Shown here piece after piece: positions 1-12,278 of a stretch of DNA of 64,000 bases. The notes beneath the pieces are model-generated. The model had not been told where the DNA came from. It saw nothing but the letters and a program-made list of their open reading frames with translations, and searched no databases. Origin of the DNA: Romanomermis culicivorax (Eukaryota > Nematoda > Enoplea > Mermithida > Mermithidae). The translations under genes and the position numbers were made by a program. The stretch lies in assembly GCA_963922205.1 (NCBI GenBank), contig CAWUHX010000022.1:1116001-1180000 (forward strand), written 5' to 3'. Position 1 is the first letter of the stretch, and every line of letters starts with the position of its first letter.

Positions 1-719
1 TTTAAAATATCCTATGGAATTCACTCCATAAGTAACCAAGGCCCAGTTGCACTAAAAGGGTTTAAGCTCCAGTCAAGATAGTCTGGAACAAAAAGACGAC
101 TCGGTTTGATTTCAGGTTCAGTACAATTTGAATGTCATCAGGACTTGTCGGAATTATAACTATAATATGTCTCCCTCACCATTTTTCAGCTAGTGTGAGA
201 GGCAGGAGTTTTGAATCGGTCGGGAGATAGAATGCCATTGGTTTACCATTTTTTTATATTTGAAGTCATGTGCCATATTATTTTCATATAGAAAAATGTT
301 ACTGTGGTTGATGCCATGGGAAGGACAAAGTGCACGATGCTGCAGAATATACTTTTTCACAGACATAGAAAACTTTTTTGAGACAGAATGAAAATCCAAT
401 ATAAAGAAAGTGAGTTTTTTCCAACTTTGACCCAAGTTCTCAAAAGTCTAGTCCACTTCTTTTTCTAGCATGGCAACTATCGAAGCAAGTATATTCTCCT
501 TTTTTCTGCCCCATCGGGGCATTTTCTAATAAACTAGTTCACTTCTTTTTAGTGGGCCTCAACCATGCACGAAAACTTTCATAGAAGCGCATTGAAGTTT
601 TAAATTTGGTCATCTGCACTTCAAAAAACAATAAAAAAACTTCAACCAACGAATTCTCACCTCCAGCAAAAGTAAAGCATGTGTAAAGCGCATAGTACTT
701 AAAAAATGTTGTAAAGATA
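1..719. other. AT-rich intergenic DNA
   Basis: No coding feature is supported here. The open frames are short, low in complexity and lack recognisable motifs. Nothing repeat-like was recognised before the tandem array begins near 720. Confidence 0.5.
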
Positions 720-1560
720 CTGAAAGGTGACCATATCTATTGAATTCCTCATGGTTCAGAATACTTCAACCCAAAAAATCGCAGAAATACCTTTGTTTAC
801 ACAATTGATTTTTCTCGTGTAAACTGACTCCGTCCATTGAATTCCCCATGGTCAGAAACATCTTCCCTCAAAAATAGTAGAAATACATTTGTTTACACTC
901 AGTATGAATTAGTGTGTAAAGTGATCATTTTCATTAAATTCTCAGTGGTAGAAAACCCCTCCCACAAAAAGCTCACAAAAACAGGCTTGGTTAAATTCGG
1001 AATAATTTTTTTGTGAAGTGACACATGCATTGAATTCCCCGCAGTCGAAAGCCCCTTCCATAAAAAATCACGAAAATACGCTTGTTTACACCCGCGATAG
1101 TTTTTTTTGTAAGATGATCGCATTCATCAAATTCTCCATGATCGAAAACCCCGTTCACCAGAAAATCACGAAAGTACGTTTGTTTACAACTGGGATAAGT
1201 TTTTGTGTAAAGTGATCGCATTCATCAAATTCCCCGTGGTCGAAAACCTCTTCCAGCAAAAAATCACGAAAATACGTTTGTTTACACACGGGATAATTTT
1301 TGGTGTAAACTGATCACATTCATTAAGTTCCTCGTGGTCGAAAATCCCCTCCACAAGAAAATTACCGCAGTACGCTTGTTTACACCGTGGATAATTTTTT
1401 TGTGTAAAGTGAGGACGTCTATTGAATTACCCGCGGTAGAAAACTCTCTCCACTGAAAAATCACGGAAATACGCTTGTTTACACCCGGGATAATTTTTCG
1501 TGTAAAGTGACCGTGTCCATCAAATTCCTGATGGTCGAAAACCCTAGAAGTCCAAAAATC
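720..1560. repeat. ~97-bp tandem repeat array, about 8 copies
   Basis: The landmark TTGTTTACAC (with variants) recurs near 796, 893, 985, 1084, 1180, 1277, 1377 and 1477, giving a period of 92-100 bp. Each unit also carries TGTGTAAAGTGA, a CATCAAATTCC block, a GTGGTCGAAAACCCC block and AAAAATCACGAAAATACG. Copies differ by point changes and small indels, so this is an aged minisatellite rather than a recent homogenised array. Short open frames on both strands simply follow the period and are not genes. Confidence 0.85.
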
Positions 1561-3235
1561 ACAATAAGGCTACAGGTTTATTTGAAACTGCAAAAAAATT
1601 AGCAGTGCATTATGCTGCAGAAACTTATTTTTTAGAACCCATTAGTATTATATAACAAAATTGGGGAATTTGGCGTTTTCAGGGACTTTGGACAACCATA
1701 TAATTGAATTGAGGCCATATTTCAAAAAAAGAAAAATTCGCATTTGAGATTACACCCCCAAGATGCTTAGGCCGAAGTATGGAGGTTGGATATGGCACAC
1801 CGATTGCTGGGCATGGTGGAACTGGGGGGCCTTAAAAAGTGCGTTTTTTACCTGTTTTTGGTATCCCCACCGAGCACCACTCGCTGATAGAGGCGAAATG
1901 ACAAAAGGCACCCCATAGTTTGCCCCTATGCCCGATATTATGCAAAAAAACCCGAAGGTTCTAGCTCTTACCGTTTTGGCTCTAGAGGGGGGGACATGAA
2001 ATTTGGAGGCCAAGTATATTATAGGTTGACGCTGTCGCGCCACCTATGATAAGCAGGAAATTTTCATATTGCAGTAAAGAAAAAATCAACCTTTTGAATA
2101 CAAACTTACATCCGAACACCACATATTGCCACTGTATTTGATAATACGCGAGTACTACTTTTTTGGTAGTAATCACCGACCATTGGTCGGAAATTGTCCA
2201 CCAATCGAAGAGACAGATAAAACCGCCCAATAAAAGCCACGCAACAGCTTCCACAACACTGTACCAATATCGCCAAAATTTCAATGTTTTTCTGAAAGAA
2301 CAATAAACTTGTAAAATGTCTAATATCAAGAGAAAAAAATTTGAATTTGTGAGAAGTAAACATTTTTCTAGTTTCCTCTCCGAATCACACTCATTTAGAA
2401 GTAGAGAGTAAAATTTTATTCCAGTTTACACTGATCTGTCGACCAAAAACTCGTCCGATTTAAAAGTCCACATAATAAGTAAAATAAAATGAAGCGTAGT
2501 GAATTTTACACTGCTTTTCAAATCGTGGCAAAAAGGTCTGAGAATAGGGTTTCGTTTTTTCTAAATCAACATCAAAAGCTGCAGCTTATGCGGAATCTTA
2601 ATGCAGCTACAGTATTTGAAATCTGACATTGCTCTTAAAATTCACGTGTCGAAACTTCTTAAGGGTAACGAAAAATGTGAATGAGAAATCCTATAGTCGT
2701 GTGACCAGAAGCTCATAAAATCTCTCAACGTGTAATAAAAAGTGGCAGATAAAAAAATTAATAGGCATATTAACAGGTAAAAATCAAGATCGGTGTTTTA
2801 ATTTTGCACCATTCACAAAGTAACGGTAAGAAAAGACAAAGTTCAAGACGCATTGAATTAGAAGTGTAACCTAAGAATAAACCATAAGCCTAAGAACGTT
2901 TTCACTCAGGAGAAATTCACTCATTGAATTAAGGTTAGTTTCCTCTACACGAATCTGTTTTTCATTCTCACATTCGGAACATTCTGAGATGATATGACTC
3001 TTAATCTAACCGTTTTTCCGTTTTAAAAATGTAGGGTAACTTTGTAAGAATCATTTAAAGCAATAAACAAAAATATGTAATAGGGGGAATGCCATACAGA
3101 CAAGCACGGGAAGGCTTTTTCAAGTGGGTTGGCCAGGTTACTCCTAACGCTGTTTTTGAATACGTTTGCTATGTTATCATGTGCTAGACCATATACTGTA
3201 ATTATTCCCAACATATGGTATATAGTGCGTAGGCA
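1561..3235. other. AT-rich intergenic DNA
   Basis: No gene is supported. The minus-strand frames between about 1750 and 2363 are Trp- and Phe-rich, overlap one another in different frames and have no domain pattern or credible splice structure. Confidence 0.45.
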
Positions 3236-6200
3236 CAGGGTTCATACACAACCTGGGAAAGTCAGGGAACTTTTTTTGGCACCTAGTAAACCTGGGAAAG
3301 TGAGGGGATTTTTTGGAAAATGTCAAGTGTATGAGATATATGCTATTATTATAGGCCCAACGACCCTATCGGGCCCTAAGGGCAGGACGACAGAAATCTG
3401 AATAGTGCTATTCAATGAATAGGGGCCAGAAATTAGAAATATTCACTGAATAAAATCTTCGCATAAATTTATGTGGTATGACAGAGGGCTGCACAACTTA
3501 TTCTGTGTATAAAATTCGATTTTTTTATTCATCGATTTTATATCTGGTCTTAGCACATAAAAAAAACAAAAAATAGCACAAGAAAATTCATTTTCTTAAT
3601 TTTTCTTTCACAAAAAATGGATGAAGTAGACTTTCTTGATTTTTTATCGACGTGGGAGAAGAAGTAGAATATTTGATTAGTCGCCCTTCATTTCGCCTTT
3701 CAAATCCTTTTGAAATCTAAAAAGATCAGGGGTATTCTTTTCATGGTACTGGTTCAAAGAAACATTTTACGAGAGCTGATTGATTTTTTGCATGGCATCT
3801 TACAGAATCAAACGAAACGTCAGAATAGTTTGTCAATGGATACTGAAGTATGTAACTAAATTTTACTTTCCAATCAATAAATGTGAGTCAAACGAAACCA
3901 AATTCAGTTCATAACATAAGTTTATGATTTACAAAGAACGAAAAGTTTAGGGCTTTCCATAAGACGTGCAATCATACAAATCACACATTGTCGTACCAAT
4001 TGTGCATTCACCAGTGGAAGGTGGAGCAGAAGTCATATTTTGAGCCTCGCGTAACTTCGACAAATTTGAAGCATTCCATAGTGGCTAGATTTTTCTCTAG
4101 GAGCCTTGATTTCTGCATTAGGGCAACCGCTTTCAACCCATTTATTTGTTTTTCTTATTGCCTCAGTGCCTTCCTATATTCGTGCAGCCCAATTTTCAAA
4201 TCATGTTCTTCTTAAATCAATTTCATTTTTACTTTATGTTCGGCTGTCATCTGACACTTCTTCAAGTCCATAAGGTATTTTTGATCAATAACAACATTTG
4301 ATGGAGATTCACTTTGTTCGGTTCACATTTTTTTCACTCTAGGGCCCATTACAGGAGTTTATTCATTGTCAATGTTGTCCATCGGCAAATTCAGGTCATC
4401 AGTTTTATTTAACTCCAACAGCTGAGATTGTTGATGTTCTAAAATAAAGGTTGATTTATAGAAATTCAATGCACACATGTTTGAAGCTGGAAATGCACTG
4501 CACATGGTGTAAACATTTTGAATGAATCACTACTTAAAGATCAGTTTTAGGAACTTCCATCTAGTTTGCATACATTTGTATCCTTGCTCAAGATCTTGAT
4601 AAGACCCACCTATCTGTTGAGATACTTGATAACACGCATCGCTAATCCTTAATCTGCAGCAGATTTAACATGCGGCCATATATCTTTCAGTTGAACGTCT
4701 AAATGGAGTTTTAAAACGTTGATTCCCTTGTTAGGACAGAACATTGCGATATTCTCCCAAAAAATGTGGCGTCGTTATTATAGCTTGTGCAGTTCTGCAT
4801 TTTGAAAAACGGAAAAACTGACCAGCAAGTGCAAGATGAATATGAAGATGGCGATGAGTAAAGAGGGAAAATAAGGAAAATGATAATCCCCAAGGTAAAG
4901 AACATCAATTGTCATTGAAAATGTTAACTAACTTCTGACATATCTTCCACTAACCCAAGTAGATCCACAATCTTCATCTGACACTATCTGGCTACATTAT
5001 ATGTGTTGATTAACGGGGCGGGGATTAAACGCAGAAAAGTGAAGGATTTTCTTGAGTGTCAGATAGCGTCGGACAAAAAATTTCAACTCGATCGAAATTG
5101 CAATCCGGTGTCGGCAGACAGTCGGACAGAGCTGCTATACTTCTGCAATCTAGTGTCAGCCGGCGTCGGCCGACACCAATTGCAATTTCGGTCGAGTTGA
5201 AATTTGTTGTCCAATGCTGTCTGACACTCAAGAAAATCCTTCAGTTTTCTGCGTTTAAGCCCCACCCCGTTAATCAACACATATAATGAAGCCAGATAGT
5301 GGCAGATGCCCTGCTATACTTCATTGGACAGCATCTGTCAAGATGTAAATTTAGTATAAAGAAAAAGAAGAAAAAAATTAAAAAGAAAAAACATTTTATT
5401 TTTTCATTGTACAAACTTTATCTTTATTTTTGTTTGTGTGTACTCGTATGCTTGTTTTATTTTGTAATTTTAGTTGACAAAGTTCACAAACTAAAAATGC
5501 AAATCTTTTATCCTATGACCGGTTAGCGTCTAGAGTTTATTCTCTAAAAAGCCGAAAACTCAAACAGACTAGCCGATACATTATTCCAAAATGTGGATTC
5601 ATTAGAACTTTCTAGTGCAGTTTCGCTTTTGGGAAAAACCTTCCAAAACAAATATAGAAAGAGAAATATACCAATAGTTGACCTTAGCTGACCAAAACCA
5701 TATTTACCTCAAAATGACCAAAACAAATAAATCCTATGCTATCGGCAGTTGCTTCGACAATAAGCCGAAATAAATAAAAACTTTTCTAACATGGTCATTC
5801 TTAAATTCATTCCTAAAGCTTTTCTTTTTCCCCAGCACTTTGAACTTATTCCTTGTACGTTTTTTTCGTCTATATACATTTTCTATTATTAATATTCTAA
5901 ATTTTATAACGTTTATCTTATCTTTTGGACCTTGTCATTTTTACAATAATTTTATCGTAACCGATAAATTTTCGAACTACATTTCGCAATGGCCCGCACG
6001 ATCATACGTAACCATAGAGGTGACTGATAATATTTTTTAAAGCAGAAAGAAATTCTAAAGTTAAAATTATTTTCTCGTTTCTCTAAATTTCTAAAATACA
6101 ATATTTGTCAGTTTTGCCCCGACCTGGCACTGGATGTGGATAGCGTCAGCCAACACTGGCCGAGTCGGCCGGTGCAATCTCTATCCAGTATCAGTCGACA

Positions 6201-6636
6201 CTATCCGACGAAGTATGACAGGGCTTTTAGTGTTCAGAGTACCATTGGAAAGAAAAGAAACATATTTGGACAAAGTTAGCTGAACAGAAACATTCATTTA
6301 TGTCATGCATATTTTTTTTATTCATGGTATAGCTGTGCAATGCTTGTCCACTGTTTTGTCATATGCATAAATTTATTCGATGAATAGTCTATTTGCTCAT
6401 TCATTATAATGTTTTTACCTACGTAACTGTTTTTTGCCATTTCTTATTTATACTTGGTAATACTTACGTGTTGTACACAAATAATTCATGTTCGAGATCT
6501 AATACGAAGACGTATAAAATCGACTCGAAATTCGCTAATACACGTATTATGTTCATTACTAGGAAATTTTCATAAAATACGTGGAAAACCTGGGAAAGTC
6601 AGGGGATTTTTTTTGGTCAGGTGTGTATGAACCCTG
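3236..6636. mobile_element. hAT-like composite element with inverted ends (non-autonomous)
   Basis: The left end starts CAGGGTTCATACACAACC and the right end finishes TGTGTATGAACCCTG, an inverted pair of about 14 bp. The motif CCTGGGAAAGTCAGGG lies just inside both ends, a subterminal arrangement I associate with hAT elements. Flanking bases share only AGGC, so no clean 8-bp duplication is seen and the element may be old. Inside are a foldback repeat (4975-5308) and AT-rich DNA. No transposase frame is visible. Confidence 0.5.
4975..5308. repeat. Palindromic foldback MITE
   Basis: The two halves are near-perfect reverse complements over about 150 bp each. The outer arm begins CATCTGACACTATCTGGCT on the left and is mirrored by AGCCAGATAGTGGCAGATG on the right. 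Inner arms carry TGATTAACGGGG and its complement, and the centre is around GCCGGCGTCGGCCGAC. Overlapping open frames on both strands are palindrome by-products. A related fragment with GACACTATCCGAC and GAAGTATGACAGGGC lies at about 6118-6237. Confidence 0.75.
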
Positions 6637-6774
6637 AGGCTATATTTTTATATTAAATAACAGAACAGAAATTGTAAAAATTCCTAACCGGGAAATGACA
6701 CACTGCACCGGATAAGGACCGAACAGAACGGATAAATCCGCAGTGTTGTGTGCTGATTTCTTACTACTTCGAAC

Positions 6775-7341
6775 TTACTTCCAAGTCTGGCAATCATTCG
6801 TTAGAATAAATATTGCGGGAATGTTAAGAACTATGTTCACAATTAGCATGATGAAAAGCAGGAACGTCGTAAATCTAAAATCGCACAGGCAGACGTCGGT
6901 CGTTTGCCAGAATTTGAAGGGGATCCGGAACTGCGCATTTTTAACTGTACTCAATTTATTTTCGTCGCCGCCGGCTTCTTGACTGCCAACGTACAATTTA
7001 AACCAAGGCGCCTTTCGAGCCGTTGCTTCCAAACAACGACCACGAGCGATCAGCGATCGACCGATCGGGTAAAATTTGGGTGAAATGTCCAACAACAGCC
7101 GCGTTAACGCAGTAGTGTCACTCCCGTTATCGGAGGCGGTGGGCAGGAAACAAAATCGATGCCGAAAATATTGAACATCGTACGGAAATCGAATCAGGTC
7201 GCCGCCGTTTTTCAGATTGGTATTGAACCAGCGGGTAAACGGTGTGAAAATTAAGGTACCTAAAACGACGCAAATGACCGTTTTGATTATAAGAATGACC
7301 GACTGAACAGCCAAATAATTCGTCATTTCTAAGCGTCGCAT
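6775..7341 (-). CDS. Putative two-helix membrane protein, 188 aa, unknown function
   Basis: This is an uninterrupted 188-codon frame with an ATG start at 7341, and it is noticeably less AT-rich than its surroundings. A hydrophobic helix lies at about residues 11-33 (AVQSVILIIKTVICVVLGTL) and a second at about 156-181, rich in Phe, Leu and Ile. The middle ~120 residues are hydrophilic and contain four scattered cysteines. The hairpin-like arrangement with a large loop suggests a small integral membrane protein with the loop on one side. I do not recognise the family. No splice sites are needed, although an upstream exon cannot be excluded. It stands alone, 4.9 kb downstream of the end of gene B on the same strand. 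It could be a retrocopy or a lineage-restricted gene. Confidence 0.55.
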   Translation of the reverse strand: MRRLEMTNYLAVQSVILIIKTVICVVLGTLIFTPFTRWFNTNLKNGGDLIRFPYDVQYFRHRFCFLPTASDNGSDTTALTRLLLDISPKFYPIGRSLIARGRCLEATARKAPWFKLYVGSQEAGGDENKLSTVKNAQFRIPFKFWQTTDVCLCDFRFTTFLLFIMLIVNIVLNIPAIFILTNDCQTWK

Positions 7342-7474
7342 TGTCAGTTACCGATCGAAATTATTCGGAGAATTTCAAGTTGAATGTAAAATTAAAATGT
7401 TGTAAATACAGTATAATTCAGTCGTCAGTGAGCATAGAGTTCAAGATGTCGAAGTCACCATATTTTTTGCTATA

Positions 7475-7717
7475 CTATAGTCTGTTTTTCTTGAAATGCT
7501 TCTAAATAATTCAAGTGGAAAGCAAGCAGTATTTCAAATTTTCGAAATTTGCTGATAGACAATATAAGACTGGAAATTTGTGAGCACACTCACCCAACCT
7601 TTAACAATTTTTCGGGTGAAAAATTTTAAAATAAGAGCTCTATGTATGTAGACGATTTTGACGAGTACTGACTTGTATCACTTTTCTATTTGGAAGCATT
7701 TTATGGAAAAACTATAG
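7475..7717. mobile_element. ~245-bp MITE, family copy 1
   Basis: Inverted ends run CTATAGTCTGTTTTTC on the left and GGAAAAACTATAG on the right. Internal blocks such as TGAAATGCTTCTAAATA, GAGCTCTATGTA and TATTTGGAAGCATTTTAT are shared with copies at 28186-28434, 39726-39972 and 41449-41692. TATA at the ends suggests a TA target, as in Tc1/mariner derivatives. It has no coding capacity. Confidence 0.75.
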
Positions 7718-8076
7718 ACTCCCTTTGAATAATCAATGCAACGATCACACGAAGATAAGTTCAATACGAAAAACACTAGTAAACTTATTACATGTAATTA
7801 AAAGGAAAATTTCGTCCGTGAGTGGCAAACAGAGCAGCACAAAATTTCCTTCAATAACCTGGTTAAAGGGATTTAATTTCTCGTGTAACACGCAGCTATC
7901 GGCGCTGTTTCTTCGATAAATGATTCTTCATAATGGATAAAATGTCTCTTGAGTTCCGTGTTTCAGAAATGAAAAGTTTTCAGCAGAGCTATATTTGGTA
8001 CATTTTGCGGAAGGTTACCCTCTTGTTAAGTGCATGAATGACTGTCTGACATTTGATCGTCAGCACGGAGCTGTTA

Positions 8077-8380
8077 AGGCCCTGTCATACTTCACCGCGC
8101 GGCGCGGTACCGGCCGGCGCCGCGCGGTACCGGTTGTCCTATTCATACTAACAGGCGGCGCCGCTTTTTTACTTTTGGATTTAGCTCTTCTCTAAAAATG
8201 TGTATTGGTTTAGTTGAAACCTGATGGGGCGCCGCGTGGCGCCGCAAAAATTACATAAACCTATTCATACTTCAAAGGCGGTACCGCGCGGCGCCAGCCG
8301 GCGCCGCTATTTAGTATGAATAGAACAACCGGCGCCGCGCTGCGCCGCGCGGTGCCGCGCGGTGAAGTATGACAGGGCCT
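8077..8380. mobile_element. GC-rich Harbinger-type MITE, copy 1 (304 bp, TTA duplication)
   Basis: Inverted ends read AGGCCCTGTCATACTTCACC and the reverse complement, and are flanked by TTA at 8074-8076 and 8381-8383. A three-base TWA duplication is typical of the PIF/Harbinger superfamily. The interior is strikingly GC-rich, made of GGCGCC and GGTACC palindromes (for example around 8090-8130 and 8280-8360) inside AT-rich DNA. A second copy is at 62715-62983. No transposase is encoded. Confidence 0.85.
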
Positions 8381-8383
8381 TTA

Positions 8384-9733
8384 GATTATATGGATAATAA
8401 GTACTCGCTATAATGTGGCTACAGTCTATTTTTTCAAATGAGCCTGGCGCACAGAGAGATGTTTATGCAAATGATCAACAACCTAAATAACAGACACTTT
8501 TTAAATCGCCGCTCACCGATTCATATGGATTACTTCACTTTCCGAGACTGATTTGAAAATGAATAAACTATACTAGTACGTTTTATACGCAGATGCAGTA
8601 TGCACTCAGATATTGAAATTCATTCAATGTTTCTCGAAGAATTGCTACCCATACCTATGCAAGATTCAGTCATGCAAATCGTAGCTAGCACATTAGTGCT
8701 AGACTACAATATGTTTCGTTTTGGGCACGCCGATTTTCACGTTTACGGCAAGATTTCTAAAAAACTATAAGACATCCAAAGCTGAAATTTGGCAACAATA
8801 TAGAACTCGATGCGGGCTACAATATGGTACCACTTAGAATACTATAGACATACTGTAGCTAAAGTTATGAGACAAACTAGAGTATTGTTTTGCCACCTTT
8901 TCATAACTAACGATTGTTCTAACTGATTAGCTCGATTGTGGTATTAATATCTTCAGTAGGGTCATATCTCGGGACCACCACGAAATTTTTTCGAAATATG
9001 CAAATGCGACCTTATTTCAGTGTAAAGAAAAATCTCAAAACTCCGACCAGTAATAACTTTACGAATATTTAGTATTTCTAGACGATTCTTGTTCCGTTGG
9101 ATGCAGCTCCTCGAGTTGTACAAGATACCGACTGGCGGTTTGAAAATTTGCAATGTAAACTTAATTATCATAGAAAATATGCAAATTTGGCCGAGTTGGG
9201 GTAGATGACCGCACAAATATCTCGAGTTGTATAAGTCGTAAAAAGCTAATTATTTTTTTGTTCGATAGCTGAGTAAAATGCCCAGAGTAAACCACCTTAA
9301 CATCTAGTATGTGCAGTGTAAAGAAAGTGTAAATAAAGCGAAAATGTCCATTTAAAAAACTTTTTTTGCGATTTTCAGATCTTTTGTTGCACTATTGAAA
9401 CGAGCTTGTTTTTCTACCCCCCCCCCCAGTTTTGATATTTGTTTTTTGTAAAAATGTATAGTACGTTAGAAATTTGCATAAATGTTGTTTACAAAATTTT
9501 TTTTCGATTTATCGATTTTACGTAGCATCGTTGCAAAGAGCGTATTTTGTTGTCCTTGATGCATATCTTTGTTTTTCGAAATATCTCAACGTACGCTAAA
9601 AATTTGCATAAATGATATATGCCGAAAAATGTAAAATTCGCCGCATTTTAGTGGCGTTCGTACTATACTTCGAAAATACACCTTTTCAGTAAAGAATTTT
9701 TTACACCTTCCTCGCAGGGGCTTGAAAGTATGA
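8384..9733. other. AT-rich intergenic DNA
   Basis: No gene is supported. A C-run lies near 9417-9427. The stretch contains short scattered motifs only. Confidence 0.45.
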
Positions 9734-11805
9734 TATTTATCTGAAAATGCCAGGAAATGGCAAAAAGGAGAATATGTTTTTCCTTTTTGATTGTTTCACT
9801 GGCTTAAAAGTTCGATATTAGGCCTCCCCATCATTTCATTTTAGCAAAATTTTAACTCAAAAAAACTTTAGATTTTCTGAGAAACATATACGCGCAGAGT
9901 TTTTTAAAAGACAAAACGTTTTTAAGCCTCTGCGCATGAAATTCACTTGTCTAGTAGCAATTTTTACAATCTACATGATTACTGTATGTACAATACATAC
10001 TTCGTTTTCATGATAGAACATAAGTGATGCCTCTAACTGCATGTATAAAATTCATTACAGGCTTGTACAAAAGAAAGTGCTATAATTGACAAAAAATATA
10101 CAGAACAATAACCATTCTCTAATACTAGGAAGTGGCAAAAGATGAATATGTTTCTCCATGGCCGTGCGCAAGGGGGGCGGGGGCGGCCGCCCCCCCCCCC
10201 CATTGAGGCAGTAACTCTAAACCGAAAACATGCGTTTTGGTGGACTTTAAAAGGTCAAAATCTCAAAATTTGCCGGCGCTTCGCGTTCGTCATGGGTATA
10301 ATTGTTAGCATATCTACACTTCGACTTACTAATTAGTTAGCATATCTACTTCGACTTACTAATTAATGATCAACAGTTTCTATCAATCAAGTTAGCTCGT
10401 TTCATTTTCTAATTGTTTACAGTGAGATTTTTCATCAAGTCTCTCAATTTTTTCTCTCGATGATTGGAATTTTTTCAACGTTTGCAATCTGAACTTTTGC
10501 GTTTATTGAAGGTGGAAATTGAAGACATTACTCTAGAACGCGATTTCAAAACATTTGTTCACGAATTATCTGATGGAGAGATTTATTTTTCAGCGTTTTA
10601 GAATACAAAAACCCGCAAATTTTGGTTTACGCTTCATCAGTCTGATTTTAATTTATTTCCCAACGTTATGAAAGTTCATTTTCCAGCGTTTTAGAAAGTG
10701 AAAATCAAAAAATTTTTCCGGCGCTCGGCGCCGGACCATTCTATAGAACACCAATATATTCTTCATGAGCTCATTTTGACTAACATAACCAGAATTTTCT
10801 CAATTTTTATCCTAATTTTCGCAGGTTTCTGACTACAAATACAACAAAATGCTTGGGTATGCTCCTAAAATGCATAAAAAAGGATCCGTAGCCACATCAT
10901 AAGCGTTTTTAAAAATGTGGAAAATTTTTGGAAAATGAGGAAAAAAATTTTGGGTCCGGTTCTCATGTGGAAAAAATCTTAGAGGAAAAAAACGGTGATG
11001 CACACAGTATATCCGCGTAAGATCAAAATTTTCTGGGGCTATTCAGTGAAAAAATTTAGTCCGCCCCCCCCCCCATGAAAAAATCCTGCGCACGGCCCTG
11101 TGTTTCTCCTTGTCCCATATTTCACTGAGCATAATACTATACTTCGTTTCCGAGAACCTGGTTGTAAACTCACTGTATCCTTAATTCACACGTATTGTTT
11201 TTTCCTAATTTAAAACGCGGGAATTTAAATTTCTAATACGATTAATGCTAGTTTAAACTTATTTGAAACTATGCTTTAGCTAATTTTACTCAAATAATGT
11301 TCGCCAGTCTCCCAAAAATCGCCGTCAACAAAAATTTTGCTGTTTACCAGCAATTAATTTTTCGAATTTGTTTCAAATTGTGTAAATTCGTTGTCTTGCG
11401 AATCAGGAATACTGTGGGTTTACCACCTGCTTTTCGGAAACAAGGTATAGGCCACTGCATTGTATACAGTAATGAAAAATTCTAACAAAGAATGGCACAT
11501 GAGTAATTACAAAGATTTCGGGTTTTTTATTAAACCAAAGTTTTTTCTTCTGTAAAAATCAACTTTAATAACTGATACTGAAATTTTTCAAAGATTTGTC
11601 CATTTTTGCGCAGAGACATCTTCAGAAATGACTAAAAAACTGGGCGCGTATATGTTTCTCAGAAAATGGAAACTTTTTTTCAGTTGGAATTTAGCTGAAA
11701 TGAAATGATGGGGAGGCCTAATATCGAACTTTTAAGCCAGTGAAACAAGCAAAAAGGAAAAACATATTCTCCTTTTTGCCATTTCCTGGCATTTTCAGAT
11801 AAATA
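9734..11805. mobile_element. Long-TIR DNA element (about 175-bp arms), interrupted by a hAT insertion
   Basis: The arm from TATTTATCTGAAAATGCC at 9734 to about 9915 reappears inverted at about 11632-11805. The matches include CCAGGAAATGGCAAAAAGG, AGGCCTCCCCATCATTTCA and CTGAGAAACATATACGCGC. Both boundaries are next to TA, compatible with a TA duplication. The interior is mostly occupied by a later hAT-type insertion (10157-11100). No transposase frame remains. Confidence 0.75.
10157..11100. mobile_element. Non-autonomous hAT element, 944 bp, perfect 8-bp target duplication
   Basis: The ends are CATGGCCGTGCGCA and TGCGCACGGCCCTG, an inverted pair with one mismatch. They are flanked by TGTTTCTC at 10149-10156 and again at 11101-11108. 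An 8-bp duplication with a CA(G)GG-type terminus is diagnostic of hAT elements. Both ends carry long G or C runs just inside the termini. The interior is AT-rich with a CCGGCGC...GCGCCGG hairpin near 10717. A 150-bp relative with the same termini lies at 57749-57898. Confidence 0.9.
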
Positions 11806-12278
11806 CAGTAAGCACTCAGATATTGTCTAGTATCAGACAGCAGGAGCTCCCATATTTGTATCAATCCAATCCATTTATTTTCGAATGAACCTCGAAATAC
11901 AGCATATCTGTAGGAGGAATCCGTGAGCAAATAATACCTGCATCGTGCGCCGAAATCCTTCAATTTGTTCTCCTACTTGTATTTCACGGCAGTGGTGACA
12001 AATGGAATTTTAGTGTCACGTGACACGTTAGCTATTTGACGCCGATTTTTCATGGCGCAATCCGATTGATTACGACTTACTGCTTCCACGCACGCAGGTT
12101 GTTCAAATGACCATGTATCGGAAGTCAACATTTTCGTTTCAAGTTTTCAATCTTTTTGAAAACTTTGGGATCGAGGTGAGCTTATTCAACATAAATTAAG
12201 CACGATTTATTAAAAAAAGAAGAGGAATAAATATCGTCAGCAAAGATATGATTGTGATATTTTTCACAACTTCTCCGA

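Noticed and set aside
5299-5526. 75-codon plus-strand frame with a Lys run
   Set aside because: Starts in a foldback MITE and runs through an A-rich tract; no protein features.
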